This document shows, in pieces, positions 43,558-52,929 of a stretch of DNA of 64,000 bases. This DNA is from JAUIAI01 sp050633665. GTDB taxonomy: Bacteria > Pseudomonadota > Gammaproteobacteria > Burkholderiales > Burkholderiaceae_E. The stretch lies in assembly GCA_050633665.1 (NCBI GenBank), contig JBOEGY010000002.1, forward strand, positions 434,001 through 498,000, written 5' to 3'. A model generated the notes under the pieces. The model searched no databases, was not told where the DNA came from, and saw only the letters and a program-made list of their open reading frames with translations. Within the stretch, counting starts at the first letter, position 1. The number at the start of each line of letters is the position of its first letter. The position numbers and the translations under genes are program-made.

Positions 43558-44943
43558 ATGATTCGCCTGAGTCTTTTCTGGCGAACTTTCGCGTTACTGG
43601 CAGGACTGGTTGTTTCAAGCCTGATTGCGCTCCTTCTGGTTCTGCGCTTCTTCGACAGCGCGCCACCGGAGCAGCGAGTGGCCTGGGAGGTCGCGTCTGT
43701 TGTCAACCTGACCCGATCGGCACTGGTTTCCTCGCAGCCCGAGCGCCGTATCACCTTGCTGCGCGAACTTGCCAATGAAGAAGGGATTCGGGTACTGCCG
43801 CTGGAGTCCAGCGACGAAATTGAAATCACCGCACTCACCGGCAGGATCGCATTGCTGGCCCCGCGCCTGCAGAATTTGCTCGGCCCGGAGACACTGGTCG
43901 TATCCAGGGTCAATGATGAAGAAGGCCTGTGGGTCAGCTTTGATATCGACGAAGACAAATACTGGCTACAGATGCAGGGTCGGCGTATCGACCGGCATTT
44001 CGGCCCTAACCTCGGCCTGGTTCTGGGCATCGCCGGCTCGCTGGCGCTGCTTGGTTCTTTTGCCCTGAGCCAGCTGATTAACCGCCCTCTTGCCGCTTTG
44101 ACCGGCGCGATCAACGCCATGCGCAGGGGAGAGACGCCACCACCACTCAAAGAAAACCTGGCCAACGAACTGGCCCAGGTGAATCAGCGATTCAACGGCA
44201 TGGCCGCCGACCTGGCCGCCCTGGATCAGGACCGGGCAGTAGCCCTGGCGGGCATTTCTCATGATATTCGCAGCCCGTTGGCCCGATTGCGAATGGAAGC
44301 TGAAATGGCCTTGCTCGAACCGGCCACCAGAGACTCGATGGTCGAAGACATTGAACGCATCGACAACATTGTCGGCCGGTTCGTAGACTTCGCCCGCATT
44401 GGCTCCGGCTTGTCCACGACGCTGGTCCCGGTTGCCGAAGTGCTAAAGCAATTGCCGCAGGTCTACCGCCCGCAAATCGTGGCGAAAGAGCTCGCACTCG
44501 ACGTCAAGGCACCACCCAATGTCGCCTGGCTCGGCGACCGGACCGATCTCGAACGAGCGCTTAGCAACCTGATTGACAACGCCATTCGCTACGGCCGCTC
44601 AGACACGCCAGCAAACACCACCGGCGAACAGACTGCGCATGTCACGGTGCGGGCTTTCAGGCAAGGGGCCAAAGTCATTATCGAAGTCACCGACAACGGC
44701 CCCGGAGTCGCCCCCGAGCAGCTTGCCCGACTGCTGCGTCCGTTCGCGCGCGGGGACACTTCACGCAGCGGCGCAGACGGCGCCGGTCTCGGCCTGGCCA
44801 TTGTAGATCGCTTTGCCCGCCGCTACGACGGGCACTTCGATCTACAGAATATCCAGCCTAACGGGTTGCGAGCCACCCTAAGCCTGCCAGACGCCAAAAC
44901 AACACGCGATCCGGTTACCACCGAAGCGACAGATCAGGCCTGA
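43558..44943 (+). CDS. envZ: EnvZ-like sensor histidine kinase
   Basis: 461 residues. There are two membrane segments (about 11-31 and 150-172) with a periplasmic domain of about 115 residues between, then a HAMP linker (INRPLAALTGAINAMRRGE). The dimerisation/phosphoacceptor helix has His235 in ISHDIRSPLARLRMEAEM, the EnvZ/OmpR subfamily H-box. The ATP-binding domain has N-box NLIDNAIRYG, G1 DNGPGV and G2 GAGLGLAIV. It phosphorylates the upstream regulator. Its 3' end overlaps the convergent AraC-type gene by 10 bases. Confidence 0.9.
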   Translation: MIRLSLFWRTFALLAGLVVSSLIALLLVLRFFDSAPPEQRVAWEVASVVNLTRSALVSSQPERRITLLRELANEEGIRVLPLESSDEIEITALTGRIALLAPRLQNLLGPETLVVSRVNDEEGLWVSFDIDEDKYWLQMQGRRIDRHFGPNLGLVLGIAGSLALLGSFALSQLINRPLAALTGAINAMRRGETPPPLKENLANELAQVNQRFNGMAADLAALDQDRAVALAGISHDIRSPLARLRMEAEMALLEPATRDSMVEDIERIDNIVGRFVDFARIGSGLSTTLVPVAEVLKQLPQVYRPQIVAKELALDVKAPPNVAWLGDRTDLERALSNLIDNAIRYGRSDTPANTTGEQTAHVTVRAFRQGAKVIIEVTDNGPGVAPEQLARLLRPFARGDTSRSGADGAGLGLAIVDRFARRYDGHFDLQNIQPNGLRATLSLPDAKTTRDPVTTEATDQA

Positions 44944-45977
44944 TCATCCTGGCCCGGCCCTGTCGGCAGCGCGTCATATAGCGGACTGAATCGCTTGCGG
45001 TACTGGGCGGGAGTCAAGCCGACCTCACGCTTAAACAGACGGCTAAAGAAACTTGGGTCTTCATAGCCGAGTTTCTGGGCAACAACCTGAATACTCAGCC
45101 CACCGCTTTCAAGCAAACGCCTTGCTTTGTTCAGCCGTAACTGATGAACATATTCCAGTGGAGACGCCCCGGTGGCGACATGAAATCGCCGGGTAAACGT
45201 ACGCTCAGGGATTCCGGCCTGCTCAACAGCAAGACTGATTGGCGCCGGCTGCGTGAAGTTCTGGTTAAGCCACCGGATAGCGCTGGCAATTGCCTCGTCA
45301 TTGTTGGCTGGCGAACTCAGAGGTTCGCGATAAGGACGTTGCCCGAACTCATGCCACTGCAACAGGTTAACCCGGACCGATTGCAACGCTGTTTCCTTAT
45401 CGGTAAACCGGGCAATCAGACTCACCACAAGATCAGTCCATGCCTGACCGGCGCCAGCAGTCAGAATGGTTGCAGCATCATCGCCTGAGCAGACAGACTC
45501 GGCACTTGAAAAAGTCACACCCGGATAGAGTCTTTGCAGGGTTGGCACCAGCGCCCAGTGGGTGGCTGCAGTCTGGTGAGTCAGCAGATTCGCATCAGCG
45601 AACAGTGCGGCGCCGGTACTGGCGCTGGCAAGTATTGAACCCTGTGAATGGCAATGACGCAGCCACTCATGCAAGCCCGACCATAACGGGGCTCGCAACT
45701 CACCGGTCATGACGATTTCCGGCACGTAAATAATTTTAGGTATACGGTCAGTCTCGAAAGGGTCCAGGCGCTGAACGCGCACGCTATCTGGCGCAATCAC
45801 TTCGGTCGTGCGTTCTGCAACCAGATAAGGTTCAAACAAACGACGCCCGCCTGCATCAGGCAATTGCCAATGCCTGCCGGCTGACCCGAATAAGTCGATC
45901 GCAGCGAACGCACCGGACGTGGACGACCCCGGTACGATCACAATGGCTACGGATACTGGCTCGCTCAAAACAATCAT
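44934..45977 (-). CDS. GlxA-type AraC family transcriptional regulator
   Basis: 347 residues with an N-terminal DJ-1/PfpI-like domain (about 1-190) and a C-terminal AraC DNA-binding pair of helix-turn-helices (about 230-335; ISLAVEQAGIPERTFTRRF, VVAQKLGYEDPSFFSRLFK). The domain's usual nucleophile motif ACTGAF is ASTGAALF here, so Cys is Ser, as expected for a sensory rather than enzymatic domain. Such regulators in Pseudomonas control glycine betaine, carnitine or arginine catabolism; no such target genes lie beside it. The ligand is unknown. Confidence 0.85.
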   Translation of the reverse strand: MIVLSEPVSVAIVIVPGSSTSGAFAAIDLFGSAGRHWQLPDAGGRRLFEPYLVAERTTEVIAPDSVRVQRLDPFETDRIPKIIYVPEIVMTGELRAPLWSGLHEWLRHCHSQGSILASASTGAALFADANLLTHQTAATHWALVPTLQRLYPGVTFSSAESVCSGDDAATILTAGAGQAWTDLVVSLIARFTDKETALQSVRVNLLQWHEFGQRPYREPLSSPANNDEAIASAIRWLNQNFTQPAPISLAVEQAGIPERTFTRRFHVATGASPLEYVHQLRLNKARRLLESGGLSIQVVAQKLGYEDPSFFSRLFKREVGLTPAQYRKRFSPLYDALPTGPGQDDQA

Positions 45978-46189
45978 GGCTCTTGGCCCCCGACGATTGA
46001 AACTGCACAGTTGGCCCGCTGAATAAGGTGCTCGTCTCGTGAAAGAATCTACCGTCTCAAGCAGGAACTAGAAACGCAGCTTCCATGCGCCTCTACAAAC
46101 TGTAATCTTGCCTGCCAATGTAGCTGGCCACAAGCACTTTAAATCATGCTCACAATATCATTTGACTAAGTTTTTGATCGCCCTCAAAT

Positions 46190-48580
46190 TTAGCGAAATT
46201 CGTTTACCCCACGCGACAAATTCAACAACATGATTTGATCAAGTTGCTTCGACAACTGTTGGAGTTCGCGTAACCAGAGCAGGCGCCGGGACAAGAGATC
46301 AGAGGCCGCGGCGTTGTCCGATTCGGGCTCGGCTACATGCTCCGGTTCGGCCAGCAAGCCTTTTGACCCTGCCGCCTGAAACGCCGACTCAAACAGGGAT
46401 TTGGAGACCGACTCTGAAGAGAAGATCACCTCTTGAAGCAGCATTTGACGGCCAAGCTTCATCATGTTGGTCATCGCGCTACCGTCACTCCTTACAGATC
46501 TGTTTTCCTCTCGAACCAAATGAGCCGCCAGAACCCGGTAGGCATCGACAAACGACCGTAAGACCCCATGGGCGAATAACGGCGCAAACGTGTCAAGCAA
46601 GGCGCTGGCACCTTCCTCTCGAAGCCGCACCTCCCAGTTGCCAGTCTTGGACTCCACGGTCTTACCCAGTTCGCGGCGGAAGTCCGCTCTGGGCGGAAAG
46701 AAGAACTCAAACAAGAACAACTCGCGCAAACTCTCGCCAGCGTGAAAGAACTGCTCAACAATCGTCGAGGCAGCGCACGACCGGCACTGCAGCAGGGCCA
46801 CTTCCGCAATCGCGTCCAGCAAAACGTGGTGAATGACCGTATTTCGGTAGTAAGCTGCCGCGTGATGTTGCGATGTTTCAATGCGGTAGAGGCGCTCCAG
46901 CCCCTCATCGAAATAACTGACGACCCGGGTTTTGTTGAGCTGATTCAGCGCCACCCGAACGTTCTCAATATCGCGGAAATCCGCATTTCCGACAATTTCA
47001 ACCTTACGTCTGCGCAGGAGAGCCGCTCCTGAGCGCGCCAGCGTTTGAATCTCCCCAAGCGGCTGGGCCCGGCGCCCCGAAGCAAGCAGTATCAGCGCCA
47101 GGATTGCCGGCACCGTGACGGGCATTGCCGCGTTGAGTCGATTCGCAGACTCAAATGCCAGCTTCCTGACCAACTCCTGCAGCACCTCCGGCGACAGCGG
47201 GGCAGACAAGTCTTTTGCCGGTAAACCCTCATTCGCGGTCAGCTCAGCGACATCTGCAAGCTGATAAGGCTCGCCGAAACGCACATAGATTTTTCCGTGA
47301 GAACCACCGCGTTTAAAGAACCGCAACATCCAGCCCATGCCTTCGGTTTTTTTGTCTCGCCCGCGTTGTTCATTCGCGTAGTCATCGACCTCCGTAATCT
47401 GATCATAGGCAACCGCAACTGGCACATAAAACAAGCCACTATTACCCGTACGGAGACTGGACTCCAGAACATAGTTAAACAAACCATACCGTGGCGGCAT
47501 CAGTTTGCCGGTACGTGAACGCCCTCCCTCCAGAGCCCACAGGACCGAAAAACGTCGCTCGATCAAGTGATCGATGTAACGTCGAAAAACGCTTTTGTAT
47601 ATTTGATTATTCTGAAATGAGCGGCGCAAAAAGATCACCCCGGCCCGACGGGCCAAGGCGCCGACTCCAAAAGTCTTCAGGTTGATACCCCCGAACGTCA
47701 GCGGCACCGGTAGATTGGCCTCGAACATAATGAGGGAAAAGGCGACAGTGTCCAGCATTGACTTATGGGTAATCTGGAACGTGACGGCCTCTTTGGCTAT
47801 CAATTGCCTGAGTTTATCGATCTGCTCTGGACGGACGTCAATACGGGGATCATGATTGCTCTGGCAACCGAGCCGGAAGATCCCCATCAGAAGATCAAGG
47901 GTAAACGGCGTCTGACTCGCCGCCATCTCGCCAAGATAGGCAGCCGCTTTCTGTCTGACCGAGATGATCGGGCGATTCAGCTCGACAGCAATGGCCTGCA
48001 AGCGCGCTTCGAATTCACGATTGGCAAACACCACGGCCGGCCGCAACCGGGCGATCCGATAACGGGCGCCCCGTAGCTGGCGTTCGGCCTGTTCGAGCCG
48101 CAACTCGCTTTGGTAGGCAATGTGCTCGCCGAATGAAAGATTCTGTTTGCCCGAATCAGTCAACGATGTCCACTGCAGTCTTATTGTTTCGAGCCGGACA
48201 CCTTCACCCGTGACATAGGCAATTCGGTCCGGACGATGCCGGGCCAGCCATCGACGCCGGATTGGGCCGGGTTGCACCCGTCGACCGTAAAAGAAGTCTT
48301 TCAGCAGACTTGGCGGTTCGTGGCTTTCGAGCGCGAGCCAGGCGACCCCTACTGGTTGAATCCAACAGGAAGCCGGCCTCGACTCCAGCGCCGCAAGCGC
48401 AGCAGAATCGCGCCCTGAATCAAAGCGAAGAATTTCCGGGTCCGGTTCGCCCCGCTCAGCCTGCAAGGATTGCAGCCACCTCTTCAGAAATTCGAACTCA
48501 AGACGGTCAGAAACGCTGGTGACAAAAACAACCGGGCTGTCCGGTCCGTCAGCGGCCGGCCAGGCGAACTCATCACTCAT
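46190..48580 (-). CDS. plsB: Glycerol-3-phosphate acyltransferase PlsB
   Basis: Membrane-associated enzyme that puts the first fatty acyl chain on glycerol-3-phosphate. 796 residues, close to the usual 800. The acyltransferase core lies at about 270-470: the catalytic H-x4-D is HKSMLD, followed by FGGINLKTFGVGALARR, FLRRSFQNNQIYKSVF, WALEGGRSRTGKLMPPRYG and FYVPVAVAYDQ. The long N-terminal region and C-terminal helical part are typical of the PlsB group and absent from PlsY/PlsC. No partner is in the operon; lplT is about 6 kb away. Confidence 0.94.
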   Translation of the reverse strand: MSDEFAWPAADGPDSPVVFVTSVSDRLEFEFLKRWLQSLQAERGEPDPEILRFDSGRDSAALAALESRPASCWIQPVGVAWLALESHEPPSLLKDFFYGRRVQPGPIRRRWLARHRPDRIAYVTGEGVRLETIRLQWTSLTDSGKQNLSFGEHIAYQSELRLEQAERQLRGARYRIARLRPAVVFANREFEARLQAIAVELNRPIISVRQKAAAYLGEMAASQTPFTLDLLMGIFRLGCQSNHDPRIDVRPEQIDKLRQLIAKEAVTFQITHKSMLDTVAFSLIMFEANLPVPLTFGGINLKTFGVGALARRAGVIFLRRSFQNNQIYKSVFRRYIDHLIERRFSVLWALEGGRSRTGKLMPPRYGLFNYVLESSLRTGNSGLFYVPVAVAYDQITEVDDYANEQRGRDKKTEGMGWMLRFFKRGGSHGKIYVRFGEPYQLADVAELTANEGLPAKDLSAPLSPEVLQELVRKLAFESANRLNAAMPVTVPAILALILLASGRRAQPLGEIQTLARSGAALLRRRKVEIVGNADFRDIENVRVALNQLNKTRVVSYFDEGLERLYRIETSQHHAAAYYRNTVIHHVLLDAIAEVALLQCRSCAASTIVEQFFHAGESLRELFLFEFFFPPRADFRRELGKTVESKTGNWEVRLREEGASALLDTFAPLFAHGVLRSFVDAYRVLAAHLVREENRSVRSDGSAMTNMMKLGRQMLLQEVIFSSESVSKSLFESAFQAAGSKGLLAEPEHVAEPESDNAAASDLLSRRLLWLRELQQLSKQLDQIMLLNLSRGVNEFR

Positions 48581-48778
48581 TATCAGAACCGGTGGCGATC
48601 ACCGTCAGCAGGCCGAAGCTAGTCAATGCCATTGTCATCCTTGTGTCTGATTTATTCGTTATTCAGGTTCAAGCCAGAGCGCCGTCTACTACCAGACAAG
48701 CAGAAATCAACCAACTTCATCCAACTTGCCGGAAGGTATCGTGATTGATAGGATCGGTGCGAAGCTAACGAACACCCA

Positions 48779-49522
48779 ATGACCATACAAACGACGAATC
48801 AGAGACAGAGACACGACAGAATGCCTATTTACCGCACGACGCCGCCTGCCCCGGCTGGACAAGCATGCTCCGCCCATCTCCGCCCCGGCGGACATTCCGG
48901 CAATAAAAACCGCCTGGCAAGGCATTTGAGCGCGTTCATTTTGTTCATGGTCGTAACGATTATCGCGTCGCCGCCAGTATTTGCCAAGACGGAATCCACC
49001 CTGAAGTCTGCTCTGACAGCATTCGACAACGAGCAATTCGAACAGGCGCTGGCGCCGCTGGAGTCCTATGCGAACCAGGGCTCGGCCGAGGCTCAATACC
49101 GATTGGGCATGATGTATCGGTTTGCCTGGGGAGTCGATAAAGACTTCGTCAAAGCCCGCAAGTATTTCGAGCGGGCAGCAGAAGAGAACCACGCCGAAGC
49201 GCAGTCCGAGCTCGGTAAGATTCACAAGGACGGCAGAGGCACAAAACGCGACTATGCACTCGCGGCAAAATGGTTCGAACGCGCAGGCAGGAACTCCCAG
49301 GGGATTTCACAATTAAATCTCGCCCGAATGTACGAAAAAGGCAGAGGTGTCCCCAAGAGTTTTCCAGACGCCTGGGCTTGGTACAGCATGGCCATCAGCA
49401 ACCAGTACATGGACGCAATGGGCCGCCGAGGCAAACTGCAAGGCAAAATGACAGACGAACAAATCGCCGAAGGCAAAGCAGTTGTCGCCCGGCTAAAAGC
49501 AGAAATGGGCATCAGCAAATAA
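48779..49522 (+). CDS. Secreted Sel1-repeat (TPR-like) protein
   Basis: Repeat protein with a hydrophobic signal segment FILFMVVTIIASPPVFA, cleavage likely after VFA. It then has three to four Sel1 repeats of about 36 residues (AEAQYRLGMMYRFAWGVDKD, AEAQSELGKIHKDGRGTKRD, GISQLNLARMYEKGRGVPKS). The start is uncertain: ATG 48779 gives 247 residues, ATG 48821 gives 233, and a TTG at 48926 with AAGG upstream would leave a minimal signal peptide. Sel1 proteins act as scaffolds; the partner is unknown. The beta-propeller gene follows 66 bases later on the same strand. Confidence 0.75.
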   Translation: MTIQTTNQRQRHDRMPIYRTTPPAPAGQACSAHLRPGGHSGNKNRLARHLSAFILFMVVTIIASPPVFAKTESTLKSALTAFDNEQFEQALAPLESYANQGSAEAQYRLGMMYRFAWGVDKDFVKARKYFERAAEENHAEAQSELGKIHKDGRGTKRDYALAAKWFERAGRNSQGISQLNLARMYEKGRGVPKSFPDAWAWYSMAISNQYMDAMGRRGKLQGKMTDEQIAEGKAVVARLKAEMGISK

Positions 49523-49588
49523 TTGCCGTTCCGCATTCCAAACCTAGTATCGAATACCAGTCATTCAAAACAAGGAGGCAATTCCATC

Positions 49589-50548
49589 ATGACCCAATCT
49601 TTCAGCCGAACGCTTATCGCCGCAAGCCTGCTCGCCGCCTCTATGGCCGCAAATGCTCAACTAGCCTACGTCCCGAACGAAAAATCCGGAACCATATCGA
49701 TTCTGGATACCAGCAACGATACCGTTATCGAATCGTTCAAGGCCGGTGACAAGCCTCGCGGCCTGGTCGCCAGCGCTGACAAAAAACGCCTTTTCGTCAG
49801 CGATCAGCCTAACAACGCTCTGCTCATCATCGATCTCGAGAAAAAGGCGGTGATCAATTCAATTGACCTAGGCGAATCTCCCGAGGGCGTCGGGATCACC
49901 CAGGACGGGAAAATTCTGGCCGCAGCGATCGAAGAGGACAATGCTGTCTACTTCTTTGACGGTGAGACTTCTGAAAAACTGTTTGAAATCACCACTGACG
50001 GCGAGAATCCCGAACACGTCGTCTTTAGCCCTGACGGAAAATGGGCTTATGTGAGCGCCGAAGAGTCGCAGGTTGTGGATGTCATTGACGTTACTGCCCG
50101 CAAACACCACGGGACAATCAAGGTTGGCAAGCGCCCCCGCGGCATTGCGTTCACCCCGGACGGGAAGTTTGCTTATGTCGCCTGCGAAGTCGCCTCGACC
50201 GTCTTTGCCATTGATGTCGCCACCCATTCTGTCCTGGCGAGTATCCCGGCAGGCAAGCGCTCAAACGGTGTGGAAATGCACCCCAATGGAAAAGAGGTGT
50301 TTATCTCTAACGGTAAAGACCATACGGTCAGCGCCATTGATATCGCGACCAACAAGATCACTCACACCATTGAAGTCGGTAAGCGCCCCTGGAATATGGC
50401 CATGACGCCTGACGGCGGCAAATTGTATGTCGCCAATGGCCGCTCGGGCACCGTTTCGGTAATCGACACCGCCAGCAAGAAGAAACTGACCGATGTCAAA
50501 GTGGGTTCGTTTCCGTGGGGTGTGTTGATACCAGAAGCGGGTAATTAA
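49589..50548 (+). CDS. Periplasmic YVTN-type beta-propeller protein
   Basis: 319 residues from the ATG at 49589 (AAGGAGG about 10 bases upstream). Signal peptide: MTQSFSRTLIAASLLAASMAANA, then about seven beta-propeller blades of about 42 residues with repeated SPDGKWAYVS, TPDGKFAYVA and VGKRPRGIAFTPDG motifs. It resembles the beta-propeller protein family found beside PQQ-dependent alcohol catabolism genes, but no PQQ enzyme, cytochrome or CXXCW protein is here. A terminator-like hairpin follows, and the ABC exporter behind it is convergent, so the two are not cotranscribed. Confidence 0.82.
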   Translation: MTQSFSRTLIAASLLAASMAANAQLAYVPNEKSGTISILDTSNDTVIESFKAGDKPRGLVASADKKRLFVSDQPNNALLIIDLEKKAVINSIDLGESPEGVGITQDGKILAAAIEEDNAVYFFDGETSEKLFEITTDGENPEHVVFSPDGKWAYVSAEESQVVDVIDVTARKHHGTIKVGKRPRGIAFTPDGKFAYVACEVASTVFAIDVATHSVLASIPAGKRSNGVEMHPNGKEVFISNGKDHTVSAIDIATNKITHTIEVGKRPWNMAMTPDGGKLYVANGRSGTVSVIDTASKKKLTDVKVGSFPWGVLIPEAGN

Positions 50549-50555
50549 CCAAACC

Positions 50556-50580
50556 TTGCCAAACGGCCTGGCGAATTTTT
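50556..50580 (+). terminator. Intrinsic terminator after the beta-propeller gene
   Basis: TTGCCA, a 7-base loop, TGGC(G)AA (one bulged base) followed by TTTTT. It occupies the 31-base gap to the convergent ABC permease gene. Confidence 0.55.
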
Positions 50581-51341
50581 CAATGGCGGATCTGATAACC
50601 CGTCTTGAAAATTCGCCAGATGATCCCCATCGCTACCGCCATAAACAGCAATATCATCACGACGCTGACACCGAGATTGACGTCTGCAATCTCGTAGAAG
50701 CTCCATCGGAACCCACTGATCAAATACACAACCGGATTAATCAGCGATACGGTTTGCCAGAATGGGGGCAACATATCAATGGCGTAAAAGCTGCCGCCCA
50801 GAAACGCCAACGGCGTCACGACCAGCAACGGAATGATCTGCAACTTCTCAAAGTTGTCCGCCCAGATGCCGATAATGAAACCAATCATGCTAAAGGTCAC
50901 CGCCGTGGCGAACAGGAAACCGAGCATCCAGACCGGATGCCGAATCTCAAGAGGTACCAGTAACGCTGCGGTACCGAGAATAATCAGCCCCAGAATAATA
51001 GCCTTGCTCGCCGCAGCGCCCACATATCCAAGCACGATCTCAAATGCGGAAACCGGCGCCGATAGCAACTCATAGATCGTGCCCGTAAACTTCGGAAAGA
51101 AGATTGCGAACGAAGCGTTTGAAATACTCTGGGTCAGAAGAGAAAGCATGATAAGGCCAGGCACGATAAACGCGCCATAGGCCACGCCGTCGATCTCATT
51201 GATGCGGGAGCCGATCGCAGAACCAAAAACCACGAAATACAAAGCGGTTGAAATCACCGGCGAGACGACGCTCTGGAAAAGCGTTCGCCGTGTCCGGGAC
51301 ATTTCAAAGATGTAAATCGCCTTTATTGCCTCAAAATTCAT
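50580..51341 (-). CDS. ABC-2 type transporter permease, YadH-like
   Basis: 253 residues with six hydrophobic segments, no signal peptide, and the ABC-2 permease pattern: N-terminal EMSRTRRTLFQSVVSPVIS, then GAFIVPGLIMLSLL, and the conserved LAFLGGSFYAIDMLPPFWQ loop before SLINPVVYLISGFRW. It pairs with the ATPase gene upstream (ATGA overlap). YadGH-type exporters are widespread and their substrate is not established. Confidence 0.88.
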   Translation of the reverse strand: MNFEAIKAIYIFEMSRTRRTLFQSVVSPVISTALYFVVFGSAIGSRINEIDGVAYGAFIVPGLIMLSLLTQSISNASFAIFFPKFTGTIYELLSAPVSAFEIVLGYVGAAASKAIILGLIILGTAALLVPLEIRHPVWMLGFLFATAVTFSMIGFIIGIWADNFEKLQIIPLLVVTPLAFLGGSFYAIDMLPPFWQTVSLINPVVYLISGFRWSFYEIADVNLGVSVVMILLFMAVAMGIIWRIFKTGYQIRH

Positions 51342-52261
51342 TTCTGCCCCACTAATGACACGAATATCTCCTCCAGGGAGCTTTCAGTTGTTTTAAGGTC
51401 TTTCAGAACCAGACCGCAATGCTTGAGATCACTGAGCAACTGCTCGATGCCGGTATCGGTACGCTGCGTGTCGTAACCGTAGTCAATGACAGTGCCGTCC
51501 TCGGATAATTTAAGCTCGTACTTCTCAAGTGCCGCAGGAAGATTACTTACTGGCTCGACCAGGCTGATAGACAGACTCTTACGACCCAGCTTTGCCATCA
51601 GGCGGTCTTTTTCCTCGACCAGAATGATCTTGCCGGCATTGATCACGGCAACCCGGTCAGCCATCTCCTGGGCTTCTTCAATATAGTGGGTGGTCAGAAT
51701 AACGGTGACTCCGGTTAGTCTGAGCTGGTGGATGAGCGCCCACATATCACGGCGCAGCTCGACATCCACTCCCGCCGTGGGTTCGTCAAGGAAAAGCACC
51801 CGGGGCTCATGGGACAGCGCTTTGGCGATCAGGAGACGGCGCTTCATCCCCCCGGACAGAGTCATGATCCGATTGTCTTTCTTATCCCAAAGGCTGAGAT
51901 CCCTGAGCAGCTTTTCAATCAGGGCCGGGTTTGGCTTCTGCCCGAACAACCCCCGCGTGAACGACACGGCACTCCAGACTGTCTCAAAAGCATCGGTGGT
52001 CAGTTCCTGGGGCACGAGGCCAACCATTTCGCGGGTCTGGCGGTAGTCATCCACAACGTCCAGGCCATCGATAGTGATGCTGCCTTCGCTCGCCCGGGTC
52101 AGACCACAGACCGTTGAGATCAGAGTGGTTTTGCCCGCGCCGTTGGGCCCGAGAAGCGCCAGGATCTCCCCGCGCCGGATGTTTAGATCAACTTGATCCA
52201 GAGCCTTGAAGCCGCCATCATAGGCCTTGGTCAGATTACTGATTTTAATGAAATCGTCCAT
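51338..52261 (-). CDS. ABC transporter ATP-binding protein, YadG-like
   Basis: 307 residues. Walker A is GPNGAGKTTLISTV, the Q-loop region is GLVPQELTTDAFETVW, the signature is LSGGMKRRLLIAKAL, Walker B is VLFLDEPTAGVDVELRRDMW, and the H-loop is ILTTHYIEEAQEM. The C-terminal 80 residues (YELKLSEDG ... EEIFVSLVG) match the YadG extension. It forms a two-gene exporter with the downstream permease. The 159-base gap to the divergent rubrerythrin gene holds both promoters. Confidence 0.9.
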   Translation of the reverse strand: MDDFIKISNLTKAYDGGFKALDQVDLNIRRGEILALLGPNGAGKTTLISTVCGLTRASEGSITIDGLDVVDDYRQTREMVGLVPQELTTDAFETVWSAVSFTRGLFGQKPNPALIEKLLRDLSLWDKKDNRIMTLSGGMKRRLLIAKALSHEPRVLFLDEPTAGVDVELRRDMWALIHQLRLTGVTVILTTHYIEEAQEMADRVAVINAGKIILVEEKDRLMAKLGRKSLSISLVEPVSNLPAALEKYELKLSEDGTVIDYGYDTQRTDTGIEQLLSDLKHCGLVLKDLKTTESSLEEIFVSLVGQK

Positions 52262-52392
52262 AGCCGGCTAATGTAGCCTGAAAGCCCTATCGGGCTGTTC
52301 GATTGACCTGCCCGATTGCCCAGTCTTATCGGTGGTATGCATTTTTCCAATCAACGACTTAGTGGCTTTGGGGTAAAGTCCGATTCTCGAGA

Positions 52393-52406
52393 CTGATTTA
52401 TATCAA
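52393..52406. promoter_or_regulatory. FNR/Anr-like box in the rubrerythrin leader
   Basis: CTGAT-TTAT-ATCAA matches the FNR consensus TTGAT-N4-ATCAA at 9 of 10 fixed bases. It ends 2 bases before the AAGGAG ribosome site and 15 before the ATG, so it is too close for class II activation. Repression or chance are the options. Confidence 0.4.
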
Positions 52407-52420
52407 CAAGGAGCTGAACC

Positions 52421-52843
52421 ATGGCCGATCTGAACGGTACAAAAACCCACCAAAACCTCAAAGATGCATTTGCCGGCGAAAGCCAGGCGAATCGGCGCTA
52501 TCTGTATTTCGCGAACAAAGCTGACGTTGAAGGTCAGACAGAAGTCGCCACCTTGTTCCGTTCGACCGCTGAGGGCGAGACCGGCCATGCTCACGGCCAC
52601 CTCGACTACCTGGCTCAAGTCGGTGACCCGGCCACTGGCATGAAGATCGGCACCTCAGAGGACAACCTCAAGTCTGCCGTCGCTGGCGAAACCCACGAGT
52701 ACACCGATATGTACCCGGGAATGGCCAAAGCCGCTCGCGAAGAAGGCTTCGACGAGATCGCTGACTGGTTTGAGACACTCGCCAAGGCCGAGCGCTCACA
52801 TGCCAACAAGTTCACCAAGGCACTGGACGGTATTGCCGCCTAA
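52421..52843 (+). CDS. Rubrerythrin (erythrin domain only)
   Basis: 140-residue diiron ferritin-like protein. Ligand motifs: Glu20 in AFAGESQANRRY, Glu53-x2-His56 in EGETGHAHGH, Glu90/Glu93 in AGETHEY, and Glu124-x2-His127 in KAERSHANKF. The C-terminal rubredoxin domain (two CxxC) of classical rubrerythrin is absent, so electrons must come from a partner. The AAGGAG site is strong. Rubrerythrins reduce hydrogen peroxide. It leads a three-gene set with an Fe-S protein and DUF3501; hairpins at 52883-52929 separate it from the next gene. Confidence 0.9.
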   Translation: MADLNGTKTHQNLKDAFAGESQANRRYLYFANKADVEGQTEVATLFRSTAEGETGHAHGHLDYLAQVGDPATGMKIGTSEDNLKSAVAGETHEYTDMYPGMAKAAREEGFDEIADWFETLAKAERSHANKFTKALDGIAA

Positions 52844-52882
52844 AGCTGTGAACACCTGCCGTTGAACGGCGGGTCGCATTCT

Positions 52883-52929
52883 GGGGAGCTTTGGCTCCCC
52901 GATTAATTTCGGCAGGCTGTCGAGCCTGC
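52883..52929 (+). terminator. Hairpins between rubrerythrin and the Fe-S gene (attenuator-like)
   Basis: GGGGAGC-TTTG-GCTCCCC (52883-52900) is followed by the A/T-rich GATTAATTT. A second hairpin GCAGGC-6-GCCTGC (52912-52929) lies just beyond. The first looks like a leaky intrinsic terminator that would let rubrerythrin be made in excess over the downstream genes. Confidence 0.6.
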
